In this document: positions 34,466 through 42,325 of the stretch, one piece after another
How positions within the stretch are numbered: the stretch's first letter is position 1
How the letters are laid out: every line of letters starts with the position of its first letter
Source of the DNA: Glaciecola sp. UBA1851
GTDB lineage: Bacteria; Pseudomonadota; Gammaproteobacteria; Enterobacterales; Alteromonadaceae
Length of the DNA: 51,717 bases
Reading direction: 5' to 3'
NCBI GenBank assembly: GCA_002338515.1
Contig: DDIL01000205.1
Coordinates: 1 to 51,717, forward strand
The notes under the pieces: model-generated
Databases searched by the model: none
Seen by the model: only the letters and a program-made list of their open reading frames with translations
Told to the model about the DNA's origin: nothing
Position numbers and translations under genes: made by a program

Positions 34466-35170
34466 CTAGGGTAAATCAGAAGTTAAATTGGCCTGAATGT
34501 TACCAATCGGCTGTTTGTCTTTATAAGTTTTAACACGCTGAACGTGTAGTGAAGGAAACAATTTTGGCTGTTCTAATAATGATTGTATTTGTGGGTGCTC
34601 AGCCGTTTCATGTCCTAGCCATAAGTGTGTAAATTTGATATCTAAGGGCAAAAAAAGTGGGAAGGCTTTGTCGTGATAGGGCTCCATTTTAGGATGGGCA
34701 TCTCGAGTGATAATTGCACAACAATAATCACCGTTTTTAAGTCTTTTATATAATGCACCTAATAGAAAGGCTTGATTGCTTTGCATTAAATATTGATGCT
34801 TGGTTTTACCCACAAGTTTAGATTCACCCAGTTCAGACGCTAATATAACCCCTCTTTTCGTGTTTAGAGCATGTTTCCAAAATGGGCTGGAAAGATTTCT
34901 AGCATTAAAGCTTGTTCGGTTACCTAATTTTGTTATGCCATCTGTATCAAACGCATCAAACCACCAAACCGCGTTTACCTGCTTATAATCATCATCTTCT
35001 TGGATTAATAATGGAATACGTTTACGAATATCCGAACCAAAGGCTGGGTAGGCAGAAAATTCAGGCCAATCAACCAATAACTGAGTGAGTTCAGTAGATG
35101 CATCTAATTCGTCATACCACTGAGGTTGCTCATAAATAGTTGACTGTTCGTAAGCGACAAAGCCACACAT
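34466..35170 (-). CDS. SRAP-domain protein (YedK/HMCES-like)
   Basis: This 234-residue protein begins MCG, leaving Cys2 at the N-terminus after Met removal, as needed for the DNA-protein crosslink that SRAP proteins make at abasic sites. FNARN (the conserved Asn-Ala-Arg), ASELGES with a Glu, CAIITRDAHPKMEPYHD and FPLFLP follow the SRAP order, with the His in the late motif. It is more divergent than YedK; the usual EW motif is altered. The ATG lies 4 bp after the patB-like stop, so the two are cotranscribed although their functions seem unrelated. Confidence 0.8.
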   Translation of the reverse strand: MCGFVAYEQSTIYEQPQWYDELDASTELTQLLVDWPEFSAYPAFGSDIRKRIPLLIQEDDDYKQVNAVWWFDAFDTDGITKLGNRTSFNARNLSSPFWKHALNTKRGVILASELGESKLVGKTKHQYLMQSNQAFLLGALYKRLKNGDYCCAIITRDAHPKMEPYHDKAFPLFLPLDIKFTHLWLGHETAEHPQIQSLLEQPKLFPSLHVQRVKTYKDKQPIGNIQANLTSDLP

Positions 35171-35174
35171 AACG

Positions 35175-36305
35175 CTAATCTATATTTTTGGCTAATCGGC
35201 CGGCGTAGGCTTTAACCATATCTAAATTACAACCAAAATTTAGCCTAAAACAATTGGAAGCACCGAAGTCTCGACCGGGTGACGGCCCCACTCCCCTGCT
35301 TTCGCACCATTGCTGGGTATTTTTGACATTCAAACCCGATGCATCAACCCACAATAGAAAAGTAGCTTGTGGACTGACTGTTTTTAACCCATCAATATCA
35401 TTGACTGCTGAAACTAGGAAATCTCTATTGGCTCTTAAATAATCCAATTGAGAATCTAACCAATCATCGCATTGAGTAAATGCTATTTCTACTGCCTCTA
35501 ACCCTAGAACATTAGGCCATGGGACAATTCCCGCCCCTGCTTTAACGAAAGCAGCTCTAACATGTTCGTTTGGAATAATCGCAAATGAAGTACCAAGCCC
35601 AGCGACATTAAACGTCTTGCTAGCTGCCATCAGCGTAATAGATTTATCAGTAATTGTATCAATTGCACCAGCAGGAATGTGTGCAGAGCCATCGAGTATT
35701 AAGTCGCAATGAATTTCATCACTACACAAAATCAAATCATACTTGTTGCATATGTCAGCAACTCTTTCTAACTCAGATTTCGTAAGTACAGAGCCGACTG
35801 GGTTCATTGGATTACACAGTATAAATAGTTTTGTGTTAGCTTTTGATGCTGCATCTTCTAATGCATCAAAATCAATAGTGTAACGACCATCTTGCAAAAT
35901 ACAGCTAACCGTAATTCTGTGTAAATTATTTATTCTAGGTGCAGCAAGCAAGGGCGGGTAGTTTGGCGTTTGCACAACAACCGAATCTTGAGGCTCGCAG
36001 AAAGCTTTACACGCCATATTGAAAGCAGGAACAACACCAGGTGTCCATATAATCCACTCTGGCTGGATTTCCCAATTATATTGTTGTTTACACCAGTGCA
36101 CGACCGCATCTATTGCACCTTGGTGATGCTGGGGCAAGGTATAACCTAATACGCCACTTTTAACTCTAGATGATAAGGCATTTAGTATTTCGGGAGCACA
36201 TGAGAACTCAGTATCAGCTATCCAAGAAGGGATAATATCCATACCCTTATATTTTTCCCATTTATAAGAGTAAGTGCCTTCTCTAGAAGGTAACGAATCG
36301 AACAT
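35175..36305 (-). CDS. patB: PatB/MalY-type C-S lyase
   Basis: This 376-residue fold-type I PLP enzyme shows the MalY/PatB N-terminus (KWEKYKGMDIIPSWIADTEF), the Asn in FILCNPMNPVGSVLTKSEL, Asp in CSDEIHCDLIL, and the PLP Lys in LMAASKTFNVAGLG. It would cleave cystathionine or related beta-C-S bonds to a thiol, pyruvate and ammonia. It is the first gene of a pair with the SRAP gene (4-bp gap). GAAAGTTA precedes the ATG, a modest ribosome site. Substrate specificity is not readable. Confidence 0.88.
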   Translation of the reverse strand: MFDSLPSREGTYSYKWEKYKGMDIIPSWIADTEFSCAPEILNALSSRVKSGVLGYTLPQHHQGAIDAVVHWCKQQYNWEIQPEWIIWTPGVVPAFNMACKAFCEPQDSVVVQTPNYPPLLAAPRINNLHRITVSCILQDGRYTIDFDALEDAASKANTKLFILCNPMNPVGSVLTKSELERVADICNKYDLILCSDEIHCDLILDGSAHIPAGAIDTITDKSITLMAASKTFNVAGLGTSFAIIPNEHVRAAFVKAGAGIVPWPNVLGLEAVEIAFTQCDDWLDSQLDYLRANRDFLVSAVNDIDGLKTVSPQATFLLWVDASGLNVKNTQQWCESRGVGPSPGRDFGASNCFRLNFGCNLDMVKAYAGRLAKNID

Positions 36306-36446
36306 TAACTTTCCTTTAATCTAAATTTCATTTCAGTTTAAATTTTTTGCTCTTGCCAAGAGCAGACATACATTATTAACACTTACTAACAATACAAAGA
36401 GTGTAACGCATACATAGGCAGTATTAAATCAGAGATATTGCAGGTA

Positions 36447-36475
36447 ATAAAAAACCCGACAATAAATATCGGGCT
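36447..36475 (-). terminator. Terminator of typA
   Basis: On the minus strand CCCGA and TCGGG pair around a TATTTATTG loop and are followed by six Ts, 57 bp after the typA stop. The stem is short but the U-tract is good. Confidence 0.75.
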
Positions 36476-36531
36476 TTCTAGGTTTCAAGCATTTAGTTTT
36501 AAGTGTTAAATGGCACTTAAACTAAGCTAAG

Positions 36532-38361
36532 TTACTCTTTTGCTTTAGTTCTTGATGCGCGCTTACGATCACTCTCAGTTAATAGCTTCTTACGAATTCT
36601 GATACTTTCAGGAGTAACTTCTACTAACTCATCATCATCAATAAACTCTAGCGCTTGCTCTAGCGTGTAAACAATAGGCGGAACTAATGTTTGAGCTTCA
36701 TCAGTACCAGAGGCACGCACGTTAGTAAGCTGCTTGCCTTTTAGTGCGTTTACAGTCAAGTCGTTATCTCGACTATGGATACCAATTACCATACCTTCGT
36801 AAACTTCAACACCGTGGCCAATAAATAAACGCCCACGTTCTTGTAAGTTGAATAATGCATTTGTTAAAGCTTTACCAGTAGCGTTGGCAATTAACACACC
36901 GTTTTTACGCTGGCCAATATTGCCACCTTTGTGCGGACCATAATGATCAAACGTGTGATATAACAAACCTGAACCAGAGGTTAACGTCATAAAGTCAGTT
37001 TGGAAACCTATTAAGCCGCGGCTTGGGATCATAAAGTCCAATCTAACGCGCCCTTTTCCGTCTGGAGACATATTAGTCATTTCAGCTTTTCTTAACCCAA
37101 GTTGCTCCATAATAGAGCCTTGATTTTCTTCTTCCACGTCAACTGTTAACGTTTCATATGGTTCCATCAACTGGCCATCTTCTTCTTTTAAGATAACTTC
37201 TGGACGAGAAACGGCTAGCTCATATCCTTCACGACGCATATTTTCTATTAAAATACCTAAGTGGAGTTCACCACGACCAGATACTCTAAATTTATCAGGA
37301 TCAGCTGTTTCCTCAACTCTTAACGCAACATTGTGCACCAATTCAGTATGAAGTCTTTCTAGAATATTTCTTGATGTTACATACTTACCTTCTTTACCAG
37401 CGAAAGGAGAGGTATTAACTTGGAAAGTCATCGTAACAGTCGGTTCATCTACTGATAGAGGAGGAAGGGCTTCAACTTCATTCACATCACATATAGTATC
37501 TGAGATTTTCAGTTCACCTAACCCGGTGATTGCAATAATATCGCCCGCTTCCGCTGAGTCTACATCGTGGCGATCTAAACCAAGGTAGCCTAACACTTTA
37601 CCTATTTTACCATTCCTAGTTTTACCACTAGCATTAACAACTGTGACCTGCTGGTTGATTTTTACGGTACCTCGAGTGATTCTACCTACACCAATAACAC
37701 CAACATAAGAGTTGTAGTCTAGCTGTGATATTTGCATTTGAAAGGCACCTTTAGGGTCAGCATTAGGTGGCGCAACTTGCTTAACAATAGTTTCAAACAA
37801 CGGCGTCATATCATCACTTGGCGTATCAGCATCGTTAGACGCCCAACCGTTTAATGCTGATGCATAAACAACTTCAAAATCGAGTTGGTCGTCTGTGGCA
37901 CCTAAGTTATCAAACAGGTCAAACACTTGGTCCATTACCCAATCAGGACGTGCACCTGGTTTGTCTATTTTATTAATTACAACAATTGGCTTTAGGCCCT
38001 GAGCAAACGCTTTTTGCGTTACAAAACGAGTTTGCGGCATTGGCCCTTCTTGGGCGTCTACTAATAACAATACTGAATCAGCCATTGACATTACGCGCTC
38101 AACTTCACCACCAAAATCGGCGTGCCCGGGAGTATCTACAATATTGATTCTATATTCATTCCAATTAATGGCTGTATTTTTTGCCAATATAGTAATGCCA
38201 CGCTCTTTTTCAATGTCGTTAGAATCCATTACTCGCTCTTCGGCCTCTCCTCTACTTTCGAGCGTGCCTGATTGCTGTAGCAACTTATCTACAAGGGTAG
38301 TTTTACCATGGTCAACGTGCGCGATTATTGCGATGTTGCGTAAATTATTTAATGACGACAT
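36532..38361 (-). CDS. typA: Ribosome-associated GTPase TypA/BipA
   Basis: This 609-residue translational GTPase acts in 50S assembly and cold and stress adaptation. G1 is AHVDHGKTTLVDKLL, switch I lies in EKERGITI, G3 is DTPGHADFGGEV and G4 is NKIDKPGARPDWV. EF-G-like domains II, III and V follow, then the BipA-specific C-terminal domain (TGKALTNALFNLQERGRLFI). Length matches E. coli BipA (607). It is divergent from glnA, as in E. coli, where bipA and glnA share an intergenic region. Confidence 0.97.
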   Translation of the reverse strand: MSSLNNLRNIAIIAHVDHGKTTLVDKLLQQSGTLESRGEAEERVMDSNDIEKERGITILAKNTAINWNEYRINIVDTPGHADFGGEVERVMSMADSVLLLVDAQEGPMPQTRFVTQKAFAQGLKPIVVINKIDKPGARPDWVMDQVFDLFDNLGATDDQLDFEVVYASALNGWASNDADTPSDDMTPLFETIVKQVAPPNADPKGAFQMQISQLDYNSYVGVIGVGRITRGTVKINQQVTVVNASGKTRNGKIGKVLGYLGLDRHDVDSAEAGDIIAITGLGELKISDTICDVNEVEALPPLSVDEPTVTMTFQVNTSPFAGKEGKYVTSRNILERLHTELVHNVALRVEETADPDKFRVSGRGELHLGILIENMRREGYELAVSRPEVILKEEDGQLMEPYETLTVDVEEENQGSIMEQLGLRKAEMTNMSPDGKGRVRLDFMIPSRGLIGFQTDFMTLTSGSGLLYHTFDHYGPHKGGNIGQRKNGVLIANATGKALTNALFNLQERGRLFIGHGVEVYEGMVIGIHSRDNDLTVNALKGKQLTNVRASGTDEAQTLVPPIVYTLEQALEFIDDDELVEVTPESIRIRKKLLTESDRKRASRTKAKE

Positions 38362-38608
38362 TACTTATTCTCTAAAACGTGGGGGACAGCAAAATGGCTA
38401 CCCTATTAACATGGGCGCGGATTGTACAGACTTATTCTTTAATAAGCGAATAACTTCGACTATTTATATAGAAAAATGTACTAAATAAAAAAACTGAAGA
38501 AAGTATAAAGATTAATCGAAGTTTAGCATTGCTGTGGCTAGTGTGACGCATGGAGAAAACATAAAAATTGCACGAATTTGGGCAAAATAAATTAACAAAC
38601 GCTTAACC

Positions 38609-38623
38609 GCACCAATAAAGAGC
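38609..38623 (+). promoter_or_regulatory. NtrC binding site 1 (distal) for glnA
   Basis: GCACCAATAAAGAGC matches the NtrC consensus GCACCAAAATAGTGC at 12 of 15 positions. Its centre lies 32 bp upstream of the second site and about 138 bp before the predicted sigma-54 start, matching the E. coli glnAp2 layout. Confidence 0.6.
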
Positions 38624-38640
38624 GCACCACAGATAACAAA

Positions 38641-38655
38641 GCACCAAATCAGTGC
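38641..38655 (+). promoter_or_regulatory. NtrC binding site 2 (proximal) for glnA
   Basis: GCACCAAATCAGTGC matches GCACCAAAATAGTGC at 13 of 15 positions. Its centre lies about 106 bp before the predicted sigma-54 start, against -108 in E. coli. Confidence 0.75.
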
Positions 38656-38727
38656 AGTCAATGTAAAAAAAACACTTGCCGACACGCTAAACAACTGAAA
38701 AATAAGACTAACGATTAATTTGATAAA

Positions 38728-38743
38728 TGGCACAATAATAGCT
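38728..38743 (+). promoter_or_regulatory. Sigma-54 promoter of glnA
   Basis: TGGCACAATAATAGCT fits the TGGCACRNNNNTTGCW consensus with one mismatch, keeping the invariant GG at -24 and GC at -12 with correct spacing. It would start transcription near 38754, about 130 bp before the glnA ATG. Confidence 0.8.
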
Positions 38744-38883
38744 TATAGTGCTCTTAGCAAAATATATCCTATTTTTATATGTAATTTGCGATTTTCATTG
38801 CGCTTTGTACCGATATTTCTTCGTTAATATCAATTTACATAGCACAAACATACACAAAAGTGAATTTGAAACTGGAGAACGTT

Positions 38884-40293
38884 ATGTCATATGAGTCAGT
38901 ACTGGAACTGATCAAAGAAAATGAAGCTAAGTTTGTCGACTTACGCTTTACCGATACAAAAGGAAAAGAACAACACGTTTCTATCCCTGTACATCAAATA
39001 GATGAAGACTTCTTCGAAGAAGGTAAAATGTTTGATGGTTCTTCTATCGCGGGCTGGAAAGGTATAAATGAATCAGACATGGTGTTAATGCCTGACCCAA
39101 CAACAGCTGTACTAGACCCGTTTGCTGAAGAAACTCAAGTAAACATTCGTTGCGATATTTTAGAGCCTTCTACTATGCAAGGCTATTCACGAGACCCTCG
39201 TTCGGTTGCTCGTCGTGCTGAAGAATATTTAAAAGCAACGGGGATTGGTGATACTGTTTTATTTGGTCCAGAACCAGAGTTTTTCTTGTTTGACGACGTT
39301 CGATTCCACACTGATATGGCGGGTTCATTCTACAAAATCGATTCTGAAGAAGCGAAATGGAATTCAGGTGCTGAGTATGATGGTGGCAATTTAGGTCACA
39401 GACCTGGTGTTAAAGGCGGTTACTTCCCAGTTCCTCCCGTAGATTCTGGCCATGATATTCGCGCTGCAATGTGCATGGTAATGGAAGAAATGGGTTTAAC
39501 AGTAGAAGCACATCACCATGAAGTTGCAACCGCTGGCCAAAACGAAATTGCCTGCCTATTTAATTCTTTAGTTAAAAAAGCAGACGAGATTCAAATATAC
39601 AAATATGTTGTTCATAACGTCGCTCACGCTTACGAGAAAACAGCGACCTTCATGCCTAAACCACTTGTTGGGGATAACGGTTCTGGTATGCATTGTCACC
39701 AATCAATAAGTAAAGATGGTAAAAACATTTTTGCGGGTGACGCATATGCAGGTCTATCGGAAGACGCATTGTTTTATATTGGTGGTATTATTAAGCATGC
39801 TCGTGCAATTAATGCATTTGCTAATGCTTCAACCAACTCATATAAGCGCCTTGTACCTGGTTTTGAAGCACCTGTAATGCTTGCGTACTCTGCTCGTAAC
39901 CGTTCAGCATCTATTCGTATTCCATTTGTTACAAGTGAGAGAGCGCGCCGTATTGAAGTACGTTTCCCTGATCCAACAGCTAACCCTTACTTAGCGTTCG
40001 CAGCTATGCTTATGGCTGGCCTTGACGGAATCAAAAACAAAATTCACCCAGGTGAAGCTGCAGATAAAGATTTATACGACTTGCCAGCTGAAGAAGCATT
40101 AGCTATTCCAACTGTTGCAAGCTCACTAGAGCAAGCATTAGCAGCACTTGACGAAGACCGTGCATTCTTAACAGAAGGCGGCGTAATGTCTGACGAAATG
40201 ATTGATGCTTACATTGAACTTAAGAACGAAGAAGTTCAAGCAGTTAACATGACAACTCACCCACTTGAGTTTGACATGTATTACAGCGTATAG
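38884..40293 (+). CDS. glnA: Glutamine synthetase, type I
   Basis: This enzyme forms glutamine from glutamate, ammonia and ATP. I start at ATG 38884 (TGGAGAACG upstream), giving 469 residues as in E. coli; a frame beginning at 38860 would add eight. FVDLRFTDTKGKEQHVSIP, MFDGSSIAGWKGI, the Glu-rich metal sites (FGPEPEFFLFDDV, VEAHHHEVATAGQNEI), NGSGMHCHQS and RIPFVTSERARRIEVRFPD are all present. The adenylylation Tyr is kept in KDLYDLPAEEA, so GlnE control is expected. Transcription is controlled by NtrC and sigma-54 from the upstream sites, and a strong terminator follows. Confidence 0.98.
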   Translation: MSYESVLELIKENEAKFVDLRFTDTKGKEQHVSIPVHQIDEDFFEEGKMFDGSSIAGWKGINESDMVLMPDPTTAVLDPFAEETQVNIRCDILEPSTMQGYSRDPRSVARRAEEYLKATGIGDTVLFGPEPEFFLFDDVRFHTDMAGSFYKIDSEEAKWNSGAEYDGGNLGHRPGVKGGYFPVPPVDSGHDIRAAMCMVMEEMGLTVEAHHHEVATAGQNEIACLFNSLVKKADEIQIYKYVVHNVAHAYEKTATFMPKPLVGDNGSGMHCHQSISKDGKNIFAGDAYAGLSEDALFYIGGIIKHARAINAFANASTNSYKRLVPGFEAPVMLAYSARNRSASIRIPFVTSERARRIEVRFPDPTANPYLAFAAMLMAGLDGIKNKIHPGEAADKDLYDLPAEEALAIPTVASSLEQALAALDEDRAFLTEGGVMSDEMIDAYIELKNEEVQAVNMTTHPLEFDMYYSV

Positions 40294-40316
40294 AGTTTGT
40301 ATCTACGTTGATAAGA

Positions 40317-40342
40317 GCCTGCATTCTGCAGGCTTTTTTTTT
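40317..40342 (+). terminator. Terminator of glnA
   Basis: GCCTGCA, loop TTC, TGCAGGC is followed by nine Ts, 24 bp after the glnA stop. It should separate glnA from the genes behind it. Confidence 0.93.
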
Positions 40343-40478
40343 GCTAAAATATTTAAATACTCACCAATAATACTTTTAGGTTAAACGTTACTATTTACTT
40401 TAATACCTATAGTTTCTTTAAGTTATGTTATATTTAATGCAAACTTGGCCGATAAACTTCAATATATTCTGAGGTGAA

Positions 40479-41033
40479 ATGAACATGCTAAACAGGTTAA
40501 TTAAACTATTAGTAATAGCTTTGCTGACAATTTCTTTTGCATGCTCAAGTTTTGCTTCACCTACCATAGCAGGCTTGTTTATCTCCAAAAAGATATACAA
40601 AATAGTAAATGAAGATGGCTCCATTACCTTTTCGGATACGCCTGTTTCCGGAGCAGAAGTACTAGTCATAAGTGTTCCAACTAGTAATATCTCTTCTAAC
40701 ATGAGCCCTAAGACAATTCAAATACCACCAAATCAAACAGAACAAGTCAATTATAAATTAAATGTTATCACCCCTGAAAATGACGCAACTATAAGAAATA
40801 ACTTAGGTACGTTCACTATTGCGACATCCATAGAACCAGTTGCTACCGGTTTGTTTCAATTAAATATCAATGGACAAATTATAGAATCCCCTTCCGGCAC
40901 ATTTCAATTGCAAAAAATGAATCGAGGGGCATATCAATATACCGTAAAATTTATTGACACATCAGGCAAGATAATTGCATCTACACAAACAAGAAACTTG
41001 TATTTGCATCAAGCCTCAGTATTAAACAACTAA
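40479..41033 (+). CDS. DUF4124-containing exported protein
   Basis: This 184-residue protein has a signal peptide (LIKLLVIALLTISFACSSFA, then SP). A DUF4124 segment (IYKIVNEDGSITFSDTP, about residues 39-55) has the beta-hairpin pattern W/YK..DE.G...FSD.P of that family. The C-terminal half (LNVITPENDATIRNNLGTFT, then LNINGQ) looks like an Ig-like beta-sandwich. The family commonly lies between glnA and glnL in this group of bacteria, but has no known link to nitrogen control. CTGAGG lies upstream of the ATG. Confidence 0.8.
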   Translation: MNMLNRLIKLLVIALLTISFACSSFASPTIAGLFISKKIYKIVNEDGSITFSDTPVSGAEVLVISVPTSNISSNMSPKTIQIPPNQTEQVNYKLNVITPENDATIRNNLGTFTIATSIEPVATGLFQLNINGQIIESPSGTFQLQKMNRGAYQYTVKFIDTSGKIIASTQTRNLYLHQASVLNN

Positions 41034-41091
41034 AAGCTATTTAGAATAAGTGCTTAAACATTTTACACACCGCATTGAACTAATGTAGCGC

Positions 41092-41120
41092 TTGTAAGTT
41101 GTTAAACAGAATTCTATATT
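41092..41120 (+). promoter_or_regulatory. glnL-glnG promoter
   Basis: TTGTAA, 17 bp, TATATT gives a good sigma-70 promoter with its start near 41127. It lies downstream of the DUF4124 stop, so glnLG can be made without glnA transcription. Confidence 0.7.
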
Positions 41121-41129
41121 CTGTTGAAT

Positions 41130-41146
41130 TGCACAATTTTAGTGCA
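41130..41146 (+). promoter_or_regulatory. NtrC site at the glnL promoter
   Basis: TGCACAATTTTAGTGCA is a near-perfect NtrC palindrome (TGCAC-N7-GTGCA). It lies just past the predicted transcription start, where bound NtrC should repress glnLG, as known for glnLp in enterics. Confidence 0.8.
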
Positions 41147-41194
41147 GGCTTTGCAAATACTCTTAACGAATTACCTTATGTGTGGAGAGTTACC

Positions 41195-42325
41195 TTGTTT
41201 AACCGCAAAAATCGCTATGAGATGTTTTTGAATTCAATGAAAACAGCTGTCATTCTCATAGATGATTCTTTTAAGATTCACTATATTAATGATGCCGCCT
41301 TAAATATGTTAGAAACTGGTCGTAATCAAGTGAACGAGCGACCGTTAAATCATTTCTTAGTGGATGATGGGCTAAGCCAAGAACAAATTATCAAAGCCGT
41401 TCATCACAATGAGGATTTCAGAGAAACAGCGGTGCATATGTGCTTCAAGGATGGCAGGTGTATGACTGTCGATCTTAACGCCAATATTATTACTATTGAT
41501 GGCGATAGACATGCTCTTCTAGAAATTATTCCTATCGACAAACAACGAAAAATAACACAAGAAACTCAACAGTATGCTCAGCAAGTTGCCGCTCGAGAGC
41601 TTATTCGTGGTTTAGCACATGAAATTAAGAATCCACTTGGGGGGATTAGAGGTGCAGCACAGTTACTTGAAAAGAATTTGCCGAATGAAGAACAATTAGA
41701 ATTCACTAAAATGATTATTGATCAGGCTGATCGATTGAGAAACCTTGTTGACCGTTTGTTAGGACCAAACTCACTTCCTCAAAAGCGCGATTTTAATTTA
41801 CACCAAATTCTTGAGATGGTGCAGTCTGTGCTATCAAACGATTTAGCATTTAAAGTCGTGATAGAAAGAGATTATGACCCTTCTATTCCTGATATTTTTG
41901 CCGACCCAGATATGCTACAACAGGCCATTCTAAATATTGCAAGAAATGCGAGCCAAGCGCTTCGCAATTATATTAAAGATGAAAATCCAGACCACCAGCC
42001 CAATATTATATTCAAAACCAGAATTGAGCGCCAATGCGTAATCAAAGGCGTGAGGTATCCGCTTTGCGCGAAAATTAGTGTGATAGATAATGGCCCTGGT
42101 ATTCCGATGGAGTTGCGTGACACGCTGTTTTATCCAATGGTTAGCAGTAAGAAAAATGGTAGCGGCTTAGGATTGTCTATAGCTCAAACTTTAACTGATC
42201 ATCACCATGGGAAAATTGATGTAGAGTCATACCCCGGGTTTACTGAGTTTTGTTTATATATTCCGATAGTACCCAAAAAGAAAAGAAAAACCGAAGAGCT
42301 AAGTAATAAGGAGAGAAAGGCATGA
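41195..42325 (+). CDS. glnL: Nitrogen regulator sensor kinase NtrB
   Basis: This histidine kinase/phosphatase controls NtrC in response to PII. I start at TTG 41195, 7 bp after GGAG, giving 376 residues. A frame opening at 41099 would translate the promoter and NtrC site and has no ribosome site. A PAS domain (MKTAVILIDDSFKIHYINDA) comes first. Then H-box RGLAHEIKNPLGGIRGAAQL with the phospho-His, N-box DQADRLRNLVDRLLGP and later NIARNASQAL, G1 VIDNGPGIP and G2 KKNGSGLGLSIAQTL. There are no membrane segments, so it is cytosolic. It overlaps glnG by 4 bp (ATGA). Confidence 0.93.
   Translation: MFNRKNRYEMFLNSMKTAVILIDDSFKIHYINDAALNMLETGRNQVNERPLNHFLVDDGLSQEQIIKAVHHNEDFRETAVHMCFKDGRCMTVDLNANIITIDGDRHALLEIIPIDKQRKITQETQQYAQQVAARELIRGLAHEIKNPLGGIRGAAQLLEKNLPNEEQLEFTKMIIDQADRLRNLVDRLLGPNSLPQKRDFNLHQILEMVQSVLSNDLAFKVVIERDYDPSIPDIFADPDMLQQAILNIARNASQALRNYIKDENPDHQPNIIFKTRIERQCVIKGVRYPLCAKISVIDNGPGIPMELRDTLFYPMVSSKKNGSGLGLSIAQTLTDHHHGKIDVESYPGFTEFCLYIPIVPKKKRKTEELSNKERKA

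Larger units (their letters stand above)
38362..38883 (+). promoter_or_regulatory. typA-glnA intergenic control region
   Basis: This 522-bp gap holds the nitrogen-control elements of glnA: NtrC sites at 38609-38623 and 38641-38655, and a sigma-54 promoter at 38728-38743. A possible 73-codon minus-strand frame across it (38733-38512) is better explained as chance. I see no other gene. TypA promoter boxes were not clear. Confidence 0.7.

Noticed and set aside
38512..38733. 73-codon minus-strand frame with hydrophobic content upstream of glnA
   Set aside because: It starts with GTG without a ribosome site and covers both NtrC sites and the start of the sigma-54 promoter; AT-rich regulatory DNA often gives hydrophobic chance frames.
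41099..41194. Upstream extension of glnL
   Set aside because: It lies over a good promoter and a near-perfect NtrC palindrome, has no ribosome site and adds residues absent from NtrB proteins.
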